A stretch of 64,000 nt of DNA from an uncultured Lachnospiraceae bacterium (GTDB lineage: Bacteria; Bacillota; Clostridia; Lachnospirales; Lachnospiraceae). Both the position numbers and the translations under genes were made by a program. The DNA is taken from positions 62,001 through 126,000 of the forward strand of contig CAJTMW010000002.1 of the NCBI GenBank assembly GCA_910577275.1, read 5' to 3'. This document shows, piece by piece, positions 43,505 to 51,404 of the stretch; positions within the stretch are counted from its first letter, which is position 1, and every line of letters starts with the position of its first letter. Under the pieces are notes generated by a model, which saw nothing but the letters and a program-made list of their open reading frames with translations, did no database searches and was not told the origin of the DNA.

Positions 43505-43662
43505 CCGGCAGCTCTGCCGCGGGGCGTTGCCTTTTGCGGATAGAAGATATCCGGCAGCTCTGCCGCGCGGGGGCGCTGGCCTTGCGGTCAGAAGATATTC
43601 AAAAGTAAGTGATAAGAGCAGATACACAGGGAAGCGAAGTTTGCCTTTGTGCGTCTGCTCTT
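43505..43662 (+). repeat. Imperfect tandem repeat and long hairpin between metQ and lysR
   Basis: Units at 43505-43550 and 43551-43598 both begin CCGGCAGCTCTGCCGCG and end AGAAGATAT. A hairpin at 43614-43662 follows, with the arms AAGAGCAGA and TCTGCTCTT. Its GCGTCTGCTC arm and internal TTCGCTT-like bases resemble the second stem of the element at 33201. It may stop transcripts from metQ. Confidence 0.7.
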
Positions 43663-43701
43663 TGACTAAGTACGCACCGGAGTGCAAAGGGGGGAGGGAA
43701 A

Positions 43702-44610
43702 ATGACACTTACACAACTGCGCTACGTGATTGCAATTGCAGACACCGGTTCCATGAACGAGGCCGCAAGAACCCTTTTTATCGCTCAGCCCAGCCTGTCC
43801 CAGGCGGTCAGGGAGCTGGAGGAGGAAATCGGAATCACCCTGTTTCGCAGAAGCAACAGGGGCGTGAAGATTACCCCCGAGGGAAAGGAGTTCCTTGGCT
43901 ATGCCAGACAGGTGGCGGAGCAGTATCAGCTTATGGAGGACAGGTATATTACCCGAAAAAACAGCCGGAAGCGTTTCGGTGTTTCCATGCAGCATTACAC
44001 CTTTGCGGTGAAGGCATTCGTGGAGATGGTGAAGCAGTTCGGCATGGACGAGTACGAATTTGCCGTCCACGAGACCAAAACTTACGAGGTGATAGAGGAT
44101 GTAAAAAATTTTAAGAGTGAAATCGGCATTCTTTATCTCAATGATTTTAACAGGGCGGTGCTGACAAAGCTTTTTAAGGAGTTTGAGCTGGAATTTCATG
44201 AGCTGCTTACCTGCGGCGTATATGTGTATATGTGGAAAGGGCACCCTCTTGCCGGGAAAGAGGAGATTGCGCTGGAGGAGCTGGACGCATACCCCTGCCT
44301 TTCCTTTGAGCAGGGAGCCAACAATTCCTTTTATTTTGCGGAGGAGGTGCTGAGCACCTATGCCTATAAGCGGCTGATTAAGGCCAACGACAGGGCGACG
44401 CTGTTGAATCTCATGGTGGGGCTGAACGCTTATACCCTGTGCTGCGGCATTATCTGCGAGAGCTTAAACGGCTCGGATTACTGTGCGGTGAAGCTGAAAT
44501 CCGACGAGGTGATGGCTATTGGCTACCTGAAAAGAAAAGGGGCGGCGCTCAGTCCGCTGGGACAGAAGTATCTGGAAGAAATCGGGAAGTTCAGGGAGAG
44601 TGTGCTGTGA
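43702..44610 (+). CDS. LysR family regulator
   Basis: A protein of 302 residues. The helix-turn-helix at 1-60 (MTLTQLRYVIAIADTGSMNEAARTLFIAQPSLSQAVRELE) is typical, and the periplasmic-binding-like effector domain makes up the rest. It lies behind metQ, whose promoter has a LysR-type box at the expected distance, so it probably senses a sulfur or methionine-related ligand; the ligand is inferred from context only. GGGGGGAGGG precedes ATG 43702. Confidence 0.88.
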   Translation: MTLTQLRYVIAIADTGSMNEAARTLFIAQPSLSQAVRELEEEIGITLFRRSNRGVKITPEGKEFLGYARQVAEQYQLMEDRYITRKNSRKRFGVSMQHYTFAVKAFVEMVKQFGMDEYEFAVHETKTYEVIEDVKNFKSEIGILYLNDFNRAVLTKLFKEFELEFHELLTCGVYVYMWKGHPLAGKEEIALEELDAYPCLSFEQGANNSFYFAEEVLSTYAYKRLIKANDRATLLNLMVGLNAYTLCCGIICESLNGSDYCAVKLKSDEVMAIGYLKRKGAALSPLGQKYLEEIGKFRESVL

Positions 44611-44669
44611 CTGTTAAACAGATTGTAACAGAAAGGAATTGAATCCCGTGAATCCGGCTGAAAAAATAC

Positions 44670-44784
44670 TTGCAGGTAATGTATAGATATGGTATTCTTT
44701 AAACAGAATAATAAAGGAATTAGTTAAAAATTTGGTCTGGGCGAAAGCTCTTTGGACCACCGCAGGCGGGAAGAATTTCCCGCC
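44670..44784 (+). promoter_or_regulatory. Promoter and structured leader of the DUF3800 gene
   Basis: TTGCAG at 44670-44675, 17 bases, TATTCT at 44693-44698, with a start near 44705. The transcript would hold two hairpins: TGGTC with GACCA enclosing GGGC-GAAA-GCTC (44733-44759), then GGCGGGAA-GAAT-TTCCCGCC (44765-44784) followed by ATTTCT. The order of a compact fold and then a terminator-like stem 26 bases before the gene suggests an attenuator. Confidence 0.5.
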
Positions 44785-44810
44785 ATTTCTAATATACATG
44801 GGGAATACGA

Positions 44811-45485
44811 ATGAAAGAATTAAGCATCTTCATAGATGAATCAGGGGATTTTGGAGAGATAAAGGAACGTCCGGCATACTATCTGGTAACATTTGTTTTT
44901 CATAATCAGAATGATGGTATAGGACGGCAAGTTTCTATGTTGGAAGAAGGGGTAAAAAATGCCGGATTTGATGTAGAGTATATACATACTGGACCGGTAA
45001 TCCGCAGGGAGGAGGTTTTTGAAAAATATTCTGTTGATGAAAGAAGAAAGTTACTTTACAGGATGCTGAATTTTGTTAATTCGAGTCCGATTTCTTATCT
45101 GACAGTTGTTATAGACAGAAAAGAAGCGGCAGATAAGGTTGCTTTGTCAGGTAGATTAGCTAAAGCAATACATATGGCAATAAGCGCACATCAGGATTTT
45201 TTTATGAGTTTTGATAAGATTATTGTGTATTATGATAACGGGCAGAACGAGCTTAGCGCCATTCTTAATGCTGTGTTTTCAATACAGTTTTCAAATGTTG
45301 AGTTCAGGAAAGCAGCACCACAGAAATACAGGTTATTGCAGGCGGCAGATTTTATCTGCTCTATGGATTTGTTAAGAATTAAAAGAGATGAGAAGCGGCT
45401 TAGCAAATCAGAAGAAAAATTTTTTTATAAGCCGCAGGAGCTAAAGAAAACCTTTTTGAAAAGTATAGAGAAAAAGAAATTATAA
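44811..45485 (+). CDS. DUF3800 family protein
   Basis: A soluble protein of 224 residues. It begins ELSIFIDESGDFG, has VIDRKEA and IVYYDNGQNEL in the middle, and ends the conserved part with LLQAADFICSMD. These three acidic motifs define DUF3800, a family scattered on mobile or accessory DNA, whose activity is unknown; the acidic residues suggest a metal-dependent nuclease-like site, by inference. The gene is richer in A and T than its neighbours. It meets the exosortase gene tail to tail with two bases between stop codons. Confidence 0.8.
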   Translation: MKELSIFIDESGDFGEIKERPAYYLVTFVFHNQNDGIGRQVSMLEEGVKNAGFDVEYIHTGPVIRREEVFEKYSVDERRKLLYRMLNFVNSSPISYLTVVIDRKEAADKVALSGRLAKAIHMAISAHQDFFMSFDKIIVYYDNGQNELSAILNAVFSIQFSNVEFRKAAPQKYRLLQAADFICSMDLLRIKRDEKRLSKSEEKFFYKPQELKKTFLKSIEKKKL

Positions 45486-45487
45486 AG

Positions 45488-46393
45488 TTATTTTGCTCTA
45501 TATCTTTTATTTCTGTGGACAACAGACCAGGCGGTTTTTTGAAGAAATCTGCCGGCTGCCGTAAGAGACAAACGCCTGCCGTTCTGGTTGGAAAATAATA
45601 AATTCACCCCCAAAACCGCCGTACAGATAACGGTTATGAGCGCTGCATATTCTGCAAACTGCTCATAGCCGTTTTTTCCATGATGCAAAAGAGGAATTCC
45701 CAGCACCACAAAGAGATACCAGAAGGCAGGAGGTATCAGCTGACGGAGTTTCCCTTTTTTGCCGCTCTTACAGTCTGCAATAGAAGAAGATTCCGTAAGC
45801 CTGTCGCAGAATCCCCCGGATAAGCGGCAGCTGCCGGTAATCCTCAAGGAAAGCCGCCCTGCAAACCGGTAAATCACAAGGAGGGAGGAAAAATAAACGG
45901 CGCAGCCAATCGCTGTGTGAAGCTGCTCTGGGGTCAGCAGGTCTCTGAGAATACCCTGCTTTTCGAGAACCGGAGGCAGGTCGATGGAGAGGACAATCCG
46001 CAGGCCGTTCACCAGAACCGTGGAGGCATAAGAGAGCAGGAGGCTTAACGCCAGCCAGAGAAATCCCTTTTTTGTGCCCAAACGGCTGGTAATAAAATGG
46101 GTATAGGAAAAAATCAGGGCTGCCAGAGTAATTACCATGAACTGGACGCCGCTGCAGGATTTGGCGATAATAAACTGCAGGTCATGGTTCACATAGCCGG
46201 TATGGGGAATATTTTCAAAGGCGTACCCGCCAAGGATACCGGCCCACCGGGCGGTGGGAGTCAGTATCCACATAAGGCCGCAGCTGTCGGCGCTGCGGTA
46301 ATACAGCTTTAAGCCGAGGCAAAAGGCAGCGCCGATAAGATAAAATATCCAGTTATTTTTTAAAGTCTGCTTCATATCTGAAATAAATGTCAT
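45488..46393 (-). CDS. Exosortase/archaeosortase family protein
   Basis: A membrane protein of 301 residues with about eight segments. The catalytic triad of the family is visible: cysteine 80 in AKSCSGVQF, arginine 132 in VNGLRIVLSI and histidine 159 in EQLHTAIGCAVY. Exosortases cleave or transfer proteins that carry a short C-terminal signal with a motif, a membrane helix and a basic cluster. The gene 34 bases upstream encodes exactly such a protein. Exosortases are unusual in Firmicutes; it may belong to a minor subtype such as XrtK, but I cannot prove the subtype. The C-terminal 110 residues add two further membrane segments. Confidence 0.85.
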   Translation of the reverse strand: MTFISDMKQTLKNNWIFYLIGAAFCLGLKLYYRSADSCGLMWILTPTARWAGILGGYAFENIPHTGYVNHDLQFIIAKSCSGVQFMVITLAALIFSYTHFITSRLGTKKGFLWLALSLLLSYASTVLVNGLRIVLSIDLPPVLEKQGILRDLLTPEQLHTAIGCAVYFSSLLVIYRFAGRLSLRITGSCRLSGGFCDRLTESSSIADCKSGKKGKLRQLIPPAFWYLFVVLGIPLLHHGKNGYEQFAEYAALITVICTAVLGVNLLFSNQNGRRLSLTAAGRFLQKTAWSVVHRNKRYRAK

Positions 46394-46427
46394 AGGGCAG
46401 TTTTCCTTTTCGGGTACATTGCAAAAA

Positions 46428-48452
46428 TCATCCCTTCCGCAGGCTTTTCCGTCTGCGCTTTACGTAACCGCCGGCCAGTATCGTCACAGCCATAACTGCC
46501 AGCAAAGCTTCGCCGGGCTCCGAGCCAATCCGATACCCGCCGAGGGCGAGATTGGATACCTCAAGAGGCAGAGGCAGGGGCTGGTCGATATCGGTGCTGC
46601 TGCCGGCAGGGTTCCTGACAGTTTCCATCACGGCAATGAAAGAGGTATAGGGGGTCATCATACTGTATTTTAATCCGATTTCGGTGACCTCATCCTTAAT
46701 GTCAGGATTGTTCTCATTGATTCCGTAGTCGGTGAGCCGCTCGATTCTTTTCCGTGCCCAGAGGTAGCGGATGGCATCGTTATTTTCAAGAGGCGGCGTC
46801 TCAGAGACGGAAAGGGTCTGCGAGTACGCATGCCGGTCGCCGGTTTTTCCTGTGATTTTAATCTCCCCGGCGGCTTCGCCCCGCCATTTTCCATAGACCA
46901 CAATGGGCTTTTGGGCAAAAAGGGTGGGCAGGCTATGGGGCTCCACATCGTAAACGTCAAAGCCGTCGTAGGTCACCTGAATGTCGGAAAGAACAGGGGA
47001 CTCAATGTAGGTGCGGAAGGTTTCGGCAGTTGACGCCGCCTCGGAGGAGTCCGTCACCACAAAGGCTTCTCCGAGCCCGGATTTTGCAATGCCGTCAATG
47101 AGATATCGGTTGACGGAGGAGCCGATTCCAAAGGGGAAAAAGCTGACGCTGCCAAGGTTATTGTCAATCAGTTCAAAAATTTCTTTTTCCCCGGAAACAT
47201 AGCCGTCAGTGATGACGACGATACTGCGCACCATATCATTGTTTGCGGGGACGGACAGGGCGGTTTCAATCGCCGGGGCAAGCTCCGTGCCGCCTCCGCC
47301 CTCCTTATCTTCGATAAAGTCCAGGGCTTCCCGGATATTTTTGTCCGTGGCTTTCAGGGAGCGGGAGGACATTAACGTGGTGTCGTCTGAAAAAAGCACC
47401 AGATTAAAGCAATCGGAGGAGCGGAGATTGGAAACAAGGTTCTTAATCAGCCCCCTGGCGGTATCGAGGGGATAGCCGTCCATGGAGCCCGAGACGTCCA
47501 GCACGAAAATGTATTCCCGGGGCAGAATTTCCTCAGGCTTTTGACGCTCCGGCGGCTGAACCATCAGTAGAAAATAGTTTTCGTCTTCGCCGGTGTTCAG
47601 CATCAGGCCGCAGTTTACCTCCTCGCCGTTTAATTTATAATCCAAAATGAAATCCCTGTTTCCGGCAAAATCCCCGGCATCATCGGGGGCAAGACCGATG
47701 CGGGCAAAGGAGTCCGTATCCTTTATAACTTTTATTTTATGGGAGGAACAGGAGATATCCGCGATGGGAACGCCCGCCGAAAGGGTGACATTGATATCAT
47801 ATTTTCCGGGAGAAGAAGTATTTTCCGGCAGATAGGGAGTTTCCACCCAGCCGTTCTCGTCCGTATCCTCCAACAAACCTGCATAGCGCGGGCCGACTAC
47901 CGTGGGGAAAACAAACTGATAGGAGCCCTCCGAGGGAGTAATCAGCTCTGTGTAAAAGAGCTCGATGCGCACATTGTCGCCGGGCATGATATTTGCCACG
48001 TCCATGGTGAACACGTTAGGGCGCTGCTGCTCGAGCAGCGAGGCGCTTTTCCCTTCGCTTTTCGCCTCCTCATATTCCGTCTTTGCCTCCTCCTTTTCCT
48101 TAATCTGGGCGGTGATAATGTGATTGCCGATAATCATCTGCATTCCATGGACGGTGACGCCTGTGGGAGCGGGAAAGACATAGCTGGCGTTTATGGGCGT
48201 TTTTCCTTCATTGGCGTAGGTCTGAGTGACTGTTGTCGCGGCAATAACGCCGTCAATATTCGTTGAGACAGTGGTTTCCTTCAAAGGAAAATGCTCTAAC
48301 GACGCGTTCTCTTGGTTCAGGATAATCATGTAGGGGGCAAGGGGCCTGTCCTCATCGTCCTCATGCGATTCCCCGGCATAAACGGCGGCAGGGGTTGCAA
48401 GAAAAGTAAATAAGATAAAAATGGTACACAGGATAAGTTTCTTTTGTTTCAT
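46428..48452 (-). CDS. VIT and von Willebrand A domain protein, likely exosortase substrate
   Basis: A protein of 674 residues. The signal peptide occupies residues 1-26. A VIT domain lies at about 40-170 (TTVSTNIDGVIAATTVTQTY, later NVFTMDVANIMPGDNVRIEL). A vWA domain spans about 313-490, with the metal site D319-x-S321-x-S323 in FVLDVSGSMDG and ITDG further on. The tail reads GSEPGEALLAVMA, a hydrophobic run, then KRRRKSLRKG, the shape of an exosortase sorting signal. Inter-alpha-trypsin-like proteins of this layout act outside the cell. It is co-transcribed with the exosortase. Confidence 0.88.
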   Translation of the reverse strand: MKQKKLILCTIFILFTFLATPAAVYAGESHEDDEDRPLAPYMIILNQENASLEHFPLKETTVSTNIDGVIAATTVTQTYANEGKTPINASYVFPAPTGVTVHGMQMIIGNHIITAQIKEKEEAKTEYEEAKSEGKSASLLEQQRPNVFTMDVANIMPGDNVRIELFYTELITPSEGSYQFVFPTVVGPRYAGLLEDTDENGWVETPYLPENTSSPGKYDINVTLSAGVPIADISCSSHKIKVIKDTDSFARIGLAPDDAGDFAGNRDFILDYKLNGEEVNCGLMLNTGEDENYFLLMVQPPERQKPEEILPREYIFVLDVSGSMDGYPLDTARGLIKNLVSNLRSSDCFNLVLFSDDTTLMSSRSLKATDKNIREALDFIEDKEGGGGTELAPAIETALSVPANNDMVRSIVVITDGYVSGEKEIFELIDNNLGSVSFFPFGIGSSVNRYLIDGIAKSGLGEAFVVTDSSEAASTAETFRTYIESPVLSDIQVTYDGFDVYDVEPHSLPTLFAQKPIVVYGKWRGEAAGEIKITGKTGDRHAYSQTLSVSETPPLENNDAIRYLWARKRIERLTDYGINENNPDIKDEVTEIGLKYSMMTPYTSFIAVMETVRNPAGSSTDIDQPLPLPLEVSNLALGGYRIGSEPGEALLAVMAVTILAGGYVKRRRKSLRKG

Positions 48453-48612
48453 TGTCAGCCTCGTTTCCGGCGCATTTAGCGCCTTTGATAGTTAAAATTT
48501 ATAATGACAAGGCATCAAAAGAGCATCAAAGTTGTATCATTTTTGCATCATTTTATCATGAAAGCCGCATGGGAAGCGGATGGGGGTTATGTAATATCCA
48601 GAGCCGCACCGC

Positions 48613-48641
48613 ACCGGAATCTGAAAATTGATTTCCGTGCA
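48613..48641 (-). repeat. 29-bp dispersed repeat, copy 1
   Basis: Read on the minus strand, GCACGGAAATCAATTTTC followed by AGATTCCGGTG matches 52641-52669 at 27 of 29 positions. It lies in the 364-base gene-free stretch between divergent genes (48453-48816), which otherwise holds the AT-rich DeoR promoter region. Confidence 0.75.
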
Positions 48642-48657
48642 ACGCTGAAATTCTGCT

Positions 48658-48685
48658 TGCATTTCTCTGAAAAACATATATAATA
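48658..48685 (+). promoter_or_regulatory. Promoter of the DeoR operon
   Basis: TTGCAT at 48658-48663, 16 bases, then a perfect TATAAT at 48680-48685. About 120 AT-rich bases follow before the gene. Confidence 0.6.
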
Positions 48686-48816
48686 AAATATAAACAAATA
48701 TAAATAATTACAAACAATTAAAAACAAGAATTTACCAAACGGCAAAAAAGAAATTTCCCACGGCCAAAAGCATTTGGAAAAAGTGCAAAATTCAGGGCAG
48801 AAACGAGGTAACAAAC

Positions 48817-49590
48817 ATGTTCATGGAAGAGAGGCAGAAGGATATCGTAAAACGAGTTAATGAATCCGGCAGAATTATGGTGACGGAAATCCAGTCCGTC
48901 TATCAGGTATCCGCCGATTGCGCCAGAAGGGACTTAAGGCTCCTTGAGAGCAGAGGGCTTTTGCAGCGGACCCATGGCGGGGCGATTGCGGTGAGCAGGC
49001 AGGGAATCTACCCGGAGGCGACCTACACGCCGAAAAATCTGCCCCGGGCAAAGGAAAGCTATCTGGCGGCAGCCAGGCGGGCTCTTACTTATATTGAAGA
49101 TAAGGACGTGATTTTTCTGACCTCGTCCTCCGTCGGATATTATATGGCATTGTATTTTCCCGACAATATCAGAGCCATTGTGTTAACCAATTCCATTACG
49201 GTCGCCGAGGCCCTCAGGGAAAGGGAAAACGCATCCGTCATCCTTCTGGGCGGGGAGATGTCCCGCCGCGGGAACTGCCATGATTTTTACACCATTCAGA
49301 TGGTAAAAAATATCCGCATGGATAAAGCCTTTTTGTCCCACACTGGACTGTCGCCGGAGTTTGGCGCGTCCATCCACGACAGCGCCGGAGTGATGTTTGG
49401 GCGGGCGGTTATGGAAAACAGCAAAATGAACATCGGCATTTACCCCTCGGAAAAGCTGGGCAGAAATTCCCTTCATTCCGTGTGCCGGGCGGAGGATTAC
49501 GATTTGCTGATTACGGACGAAAACGCCCCGGAGGATTTTCTTTTGCAGATGGCGGAGTTAAATGTGAAGGTTGATACAGCCTGCCTGTAA
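48817..49590 (+). CDS. DeoR family regulator
   Basis: A protein of 257 residues. The winged helix at about 1-55 (ERQKDIVKRVNESGRIMVTE, then RRDLRLLESRGLLQRTHGGA) is the DeoR type. A sugar-phosphate-sensing domain of the ribose-isomerase fold follows (FLTSSSVGYYM, LTNSITVAEAL, LLGGEMSRRGNC). Such regulators repress sugar genes until a phosphorylated sugar binds, but no sugar operon adjoins; the next genes are a kinase and a nuclease-like protein. The substrate is unknown. Confidence 0.88.
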   Translation: MFMEERQKDIVKRVNESGRIMVTEIQSVYQVSADCARRDLRLLESRGLLQRTHGGAIAVSRQGIYPEATYTPKNLPRAKESYLAAARRALTYIEDKDVIFLTSSSVGYYMALYFPDNIRAIVLTNSITVAEALRERENASVILLGGEMSRRGNCHDFYTIQMVKNIRMDKAFLSHTGLSPEFGASIHDSAGVMFGRAVMENSKMNIGIYPSEKLGRNSLHSVCRAEDYDLLITDENAPEDFLLQMAELNVKVDTACL

Positions 49591-49624
49591 ATATTATGTA
49601 TGGAAAGGAACCTGCAACACCGGA

Positions 49625-50242
49625 ATGGGAAAGAAGATGTATTGTATATTAGTGACCGGCATTCCTGCCTCCGGCAAAAGCACCATAGCGGAGTTTTTAT
49701 CCCATGCGCTGCGTCTGCCCATGATTTCAAAGGACAGGATTAAGGAAGATTTATACGATTTGATTGGATTTCAGTCAAGGGAGGAAAAGGTGCAGCTTGG
49801 CATCGCCAGCATGAACATCATGTACCATGTGGCGGAACAGCTCATGAAGGGCAGCCAGCCCTTTTTGCTGGAAAACAATTTTGAAAGGATATCGGAGAAG
49901 GGGCTTTTTACCCTTCTTGAAAAATATGATTATCAGGCCATCACCGTGACGCTGACGGGGGACTACAGAACCATCTATCAGCGCTTTCTTGAAAGGAACG
50001 AAAGTCCGAAGCGGCACAGAGGCCATGTGGTGAACGACTGCTATCCTGAAAAGGAGCGGAAGAAGGAGCCGGAGCCGATTCCCTACAAACGCTTCGTGGA
50101 GGGTATTACCATGCGGGGGATGGACAGCTTTACGGCAAACGGCCCCCGGATAGTTCTGGACACCACGGATTTTGACACCGTCGATATGGAAGAACTGGTT
50201 CAAAATATTGATATCTGCCGGAGGGAGCTGCTGCAAAAGTAG
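49625..50242 (+). CDS. P-loop kinase-like ATP-binding protein
   Basis: A protein of about 205 residues with Walker A GIPASGKST at about residue 12, then SKDRIKEDLYD and the lid-like segment RFLERNESPKRHRGH. It has the shape of the zeta-toxin/AAA_33 kinases that phosphorylate small molecules. The acceptor is unknown. It follows the DeoR gene by 34 bases and precedes the nuclease-like gene by 66 bases. An ATG at 49637 is an alternative start. Confidence 0.75.
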   Translation: MGKKMYCILVTGIPASGKSTIAEFLSHALRLPMISKDRIKEDLYDLIGFQSREEKVQLGIASMNIMYHVAEQLMKGSQPFLLENNFERISEKGLFTLLEKYDYQAITVTLTGDYRTIYQRFLERNESPKRHRGHVVNDCYPEKERKKEPEPIPYKRFVEGITMRGMDSFTANGPRIVLDTTDFDTVDMEELVQNIDICRRELLQK

Positions 50243-50308
50243 AGGAGATTTTATGGAATGCCATAAGGAATTGTTGCGGAAACAGCCGGGATTTTATATA
50301 ATGATTTC

Positions 50309-50941
50309 ATGAAAACACTACACGATAAGGATATCAGGGAGCCTCTTTTTGAATTTCTCGAGGAGGTTTACGGGAAAGTGAGAATCCTGGAGGAAAAGAC
50401 CATGGGCAAGTCGAGGGCGGACGTGGTGATGGTGACGCCGGATTTGCTCTGTGGAATTGAAATTAAAAGCGACGCCGATACCTACGCCAGACTGAAACGC
50501 CAGGTAAAGGACTACGACCTGTACTATGACTGCAACTATGCGGTGGTGGGAACCAGCCACGCCATGCACATTAAGGAGCATCTCCCGGCATGGTGGGGAA
50601 TCATCACCGTGGAGCTGGTGGAGGAAAAGGCGGATTTTTATATTATGCGGAAAGCCCTTCCCAATCCGAAGACGGACTGGAAAAGAAAAATAGGCATTCT
50701 CTGGCGGCCGGAGCTTGCCCACATACAGGAGCTGAACGGGCTGCCGGGATATAAGGAAAAAAGCAAGCTTTTCGTACAGGAAAAGGTGCTTGATAAGGTG
50801 CCCCGGGAGGTGCTGCAAAGGCAGCTCTGCGAGGAGCTTTTCGAGAGGGATTATACGGTAATCGGGGAGGAGATACAAAAATTCCGTGCAGAAAACGGAA
50901 AAAGAAAAAGAACAGGAAAGAAAAGGAGCAGGCGGCGATAA
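50309..50941 (+). CDS. sce7726/MmcB-like PD-(D/E)XK nuclease family protein
   Basis: A protein of 210 residues. The core KSRADVVMVTPDLLCGIEIKSDADTYARL has the pattern D, then E-x-K of PD-(D/E)XK nucleases, and Q-x-x-x-YDLYYDCNYAVVG follows as in sce7726-type proteins. The C-terminus is very basic (KRKRTGKKRSRRR), fitting DNA binding. Function in repair or mobile-element biology is inferred. It is convergent with the ImmA/IrrE gene, with seven bases between stop codons. Confidence 0.75.
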   Translation: MKTLHDKDIREPLFEFLEEVYGKVRILEEKTMGKSRADVVMVTPDLLCGIEIKSDADTYARLKRQVKDYDLYYDCNYAVVGTSHAMHIKEHLPAWWGIITVELVEEKADFYIMRKALPNPKTDWKRKIGILWRPELAHIQELNGLPGYKEKSKLFVQEKVLDKVPREVLQRQLCEELFERDYTVIGEEIQKFRAENGKRKRTGKKRSRRR

Positions 50942-50948
50942 ACCCTCA

Positions 50949-51365
50949 TTATCCCGGAGGGGTAATGTTTGCGTCCAGAATGCTCTGCAGGGTATAGTTG
51001 CTCATCTCCGCAAGGGGCATATTAAAGGAGCCCTCGTCAAAAAGAAGGGCAACGGCGAAAAGATTCACTTCATACTCGTTGGCAAGGTTGGTATCCTTGT
51101 AATTGCTTTTGTTGGCATGGTTAAAGACGGCATGCCCCAGCTCATGGGCGCAAAGGACATTTTTGGAAACGGCGTCATAGTTGTCGTTAATCAAAATCAC
51201 CTTTAAGCCGTCTTCAAATTTATAGGTGTTGGCCTTCAGATACTGCGTGCCGGTTTTGATAAAGCCCACATTGTAGCGCAGTCTGCGGGCAATCTCCACC
51301 GCATTGGTGGTTTCGAAGACATTCCTTAAAATTTTGGCGTATAAAATAATGTTTTCTTTTGTCAT
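50949..51365 (-). CDS. ImmA/IrrE family metallopeptidase
   Basis: A protein of 138 residues. The zinc site HELGH lies in LCAHELGHAVFNH, with a downstream acidic residue in NEYEVNLFAVALLF. The family cleaves repressors (ImmA in ICEBs1, IrrE in Deinococcus), usually together with a helix-turn-helix partner. No such partner lies beside it. It begins 40 bases after the M23 gene and may be co-transcribed with it. Confidence 0.88.
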   Translation of the reverse strand: MTKENIILYAKILRNVFETTNAVEIARRLRYNVGFIKTGTQYLKANTYKFEDGLKVILINDNYDAVSKNVLCAHELGHAVFNHANKSNYKDTNLANEYEVNLFAVALLFDEGSFNMPLAEMSNYTLQSILDANITPPG

Positions 51366-51404
51366 GGTAAATTCTCCTTTGTACCCTGTAATAAGTATAA
51401 ATAT

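Noticed and set aside
48453..48816. Small gene in the AT-rich stretch before the DeoR gene
   Set aside because: The only open frames are low-complexity and lack ribosome sites; the DNA fits a promoter region.
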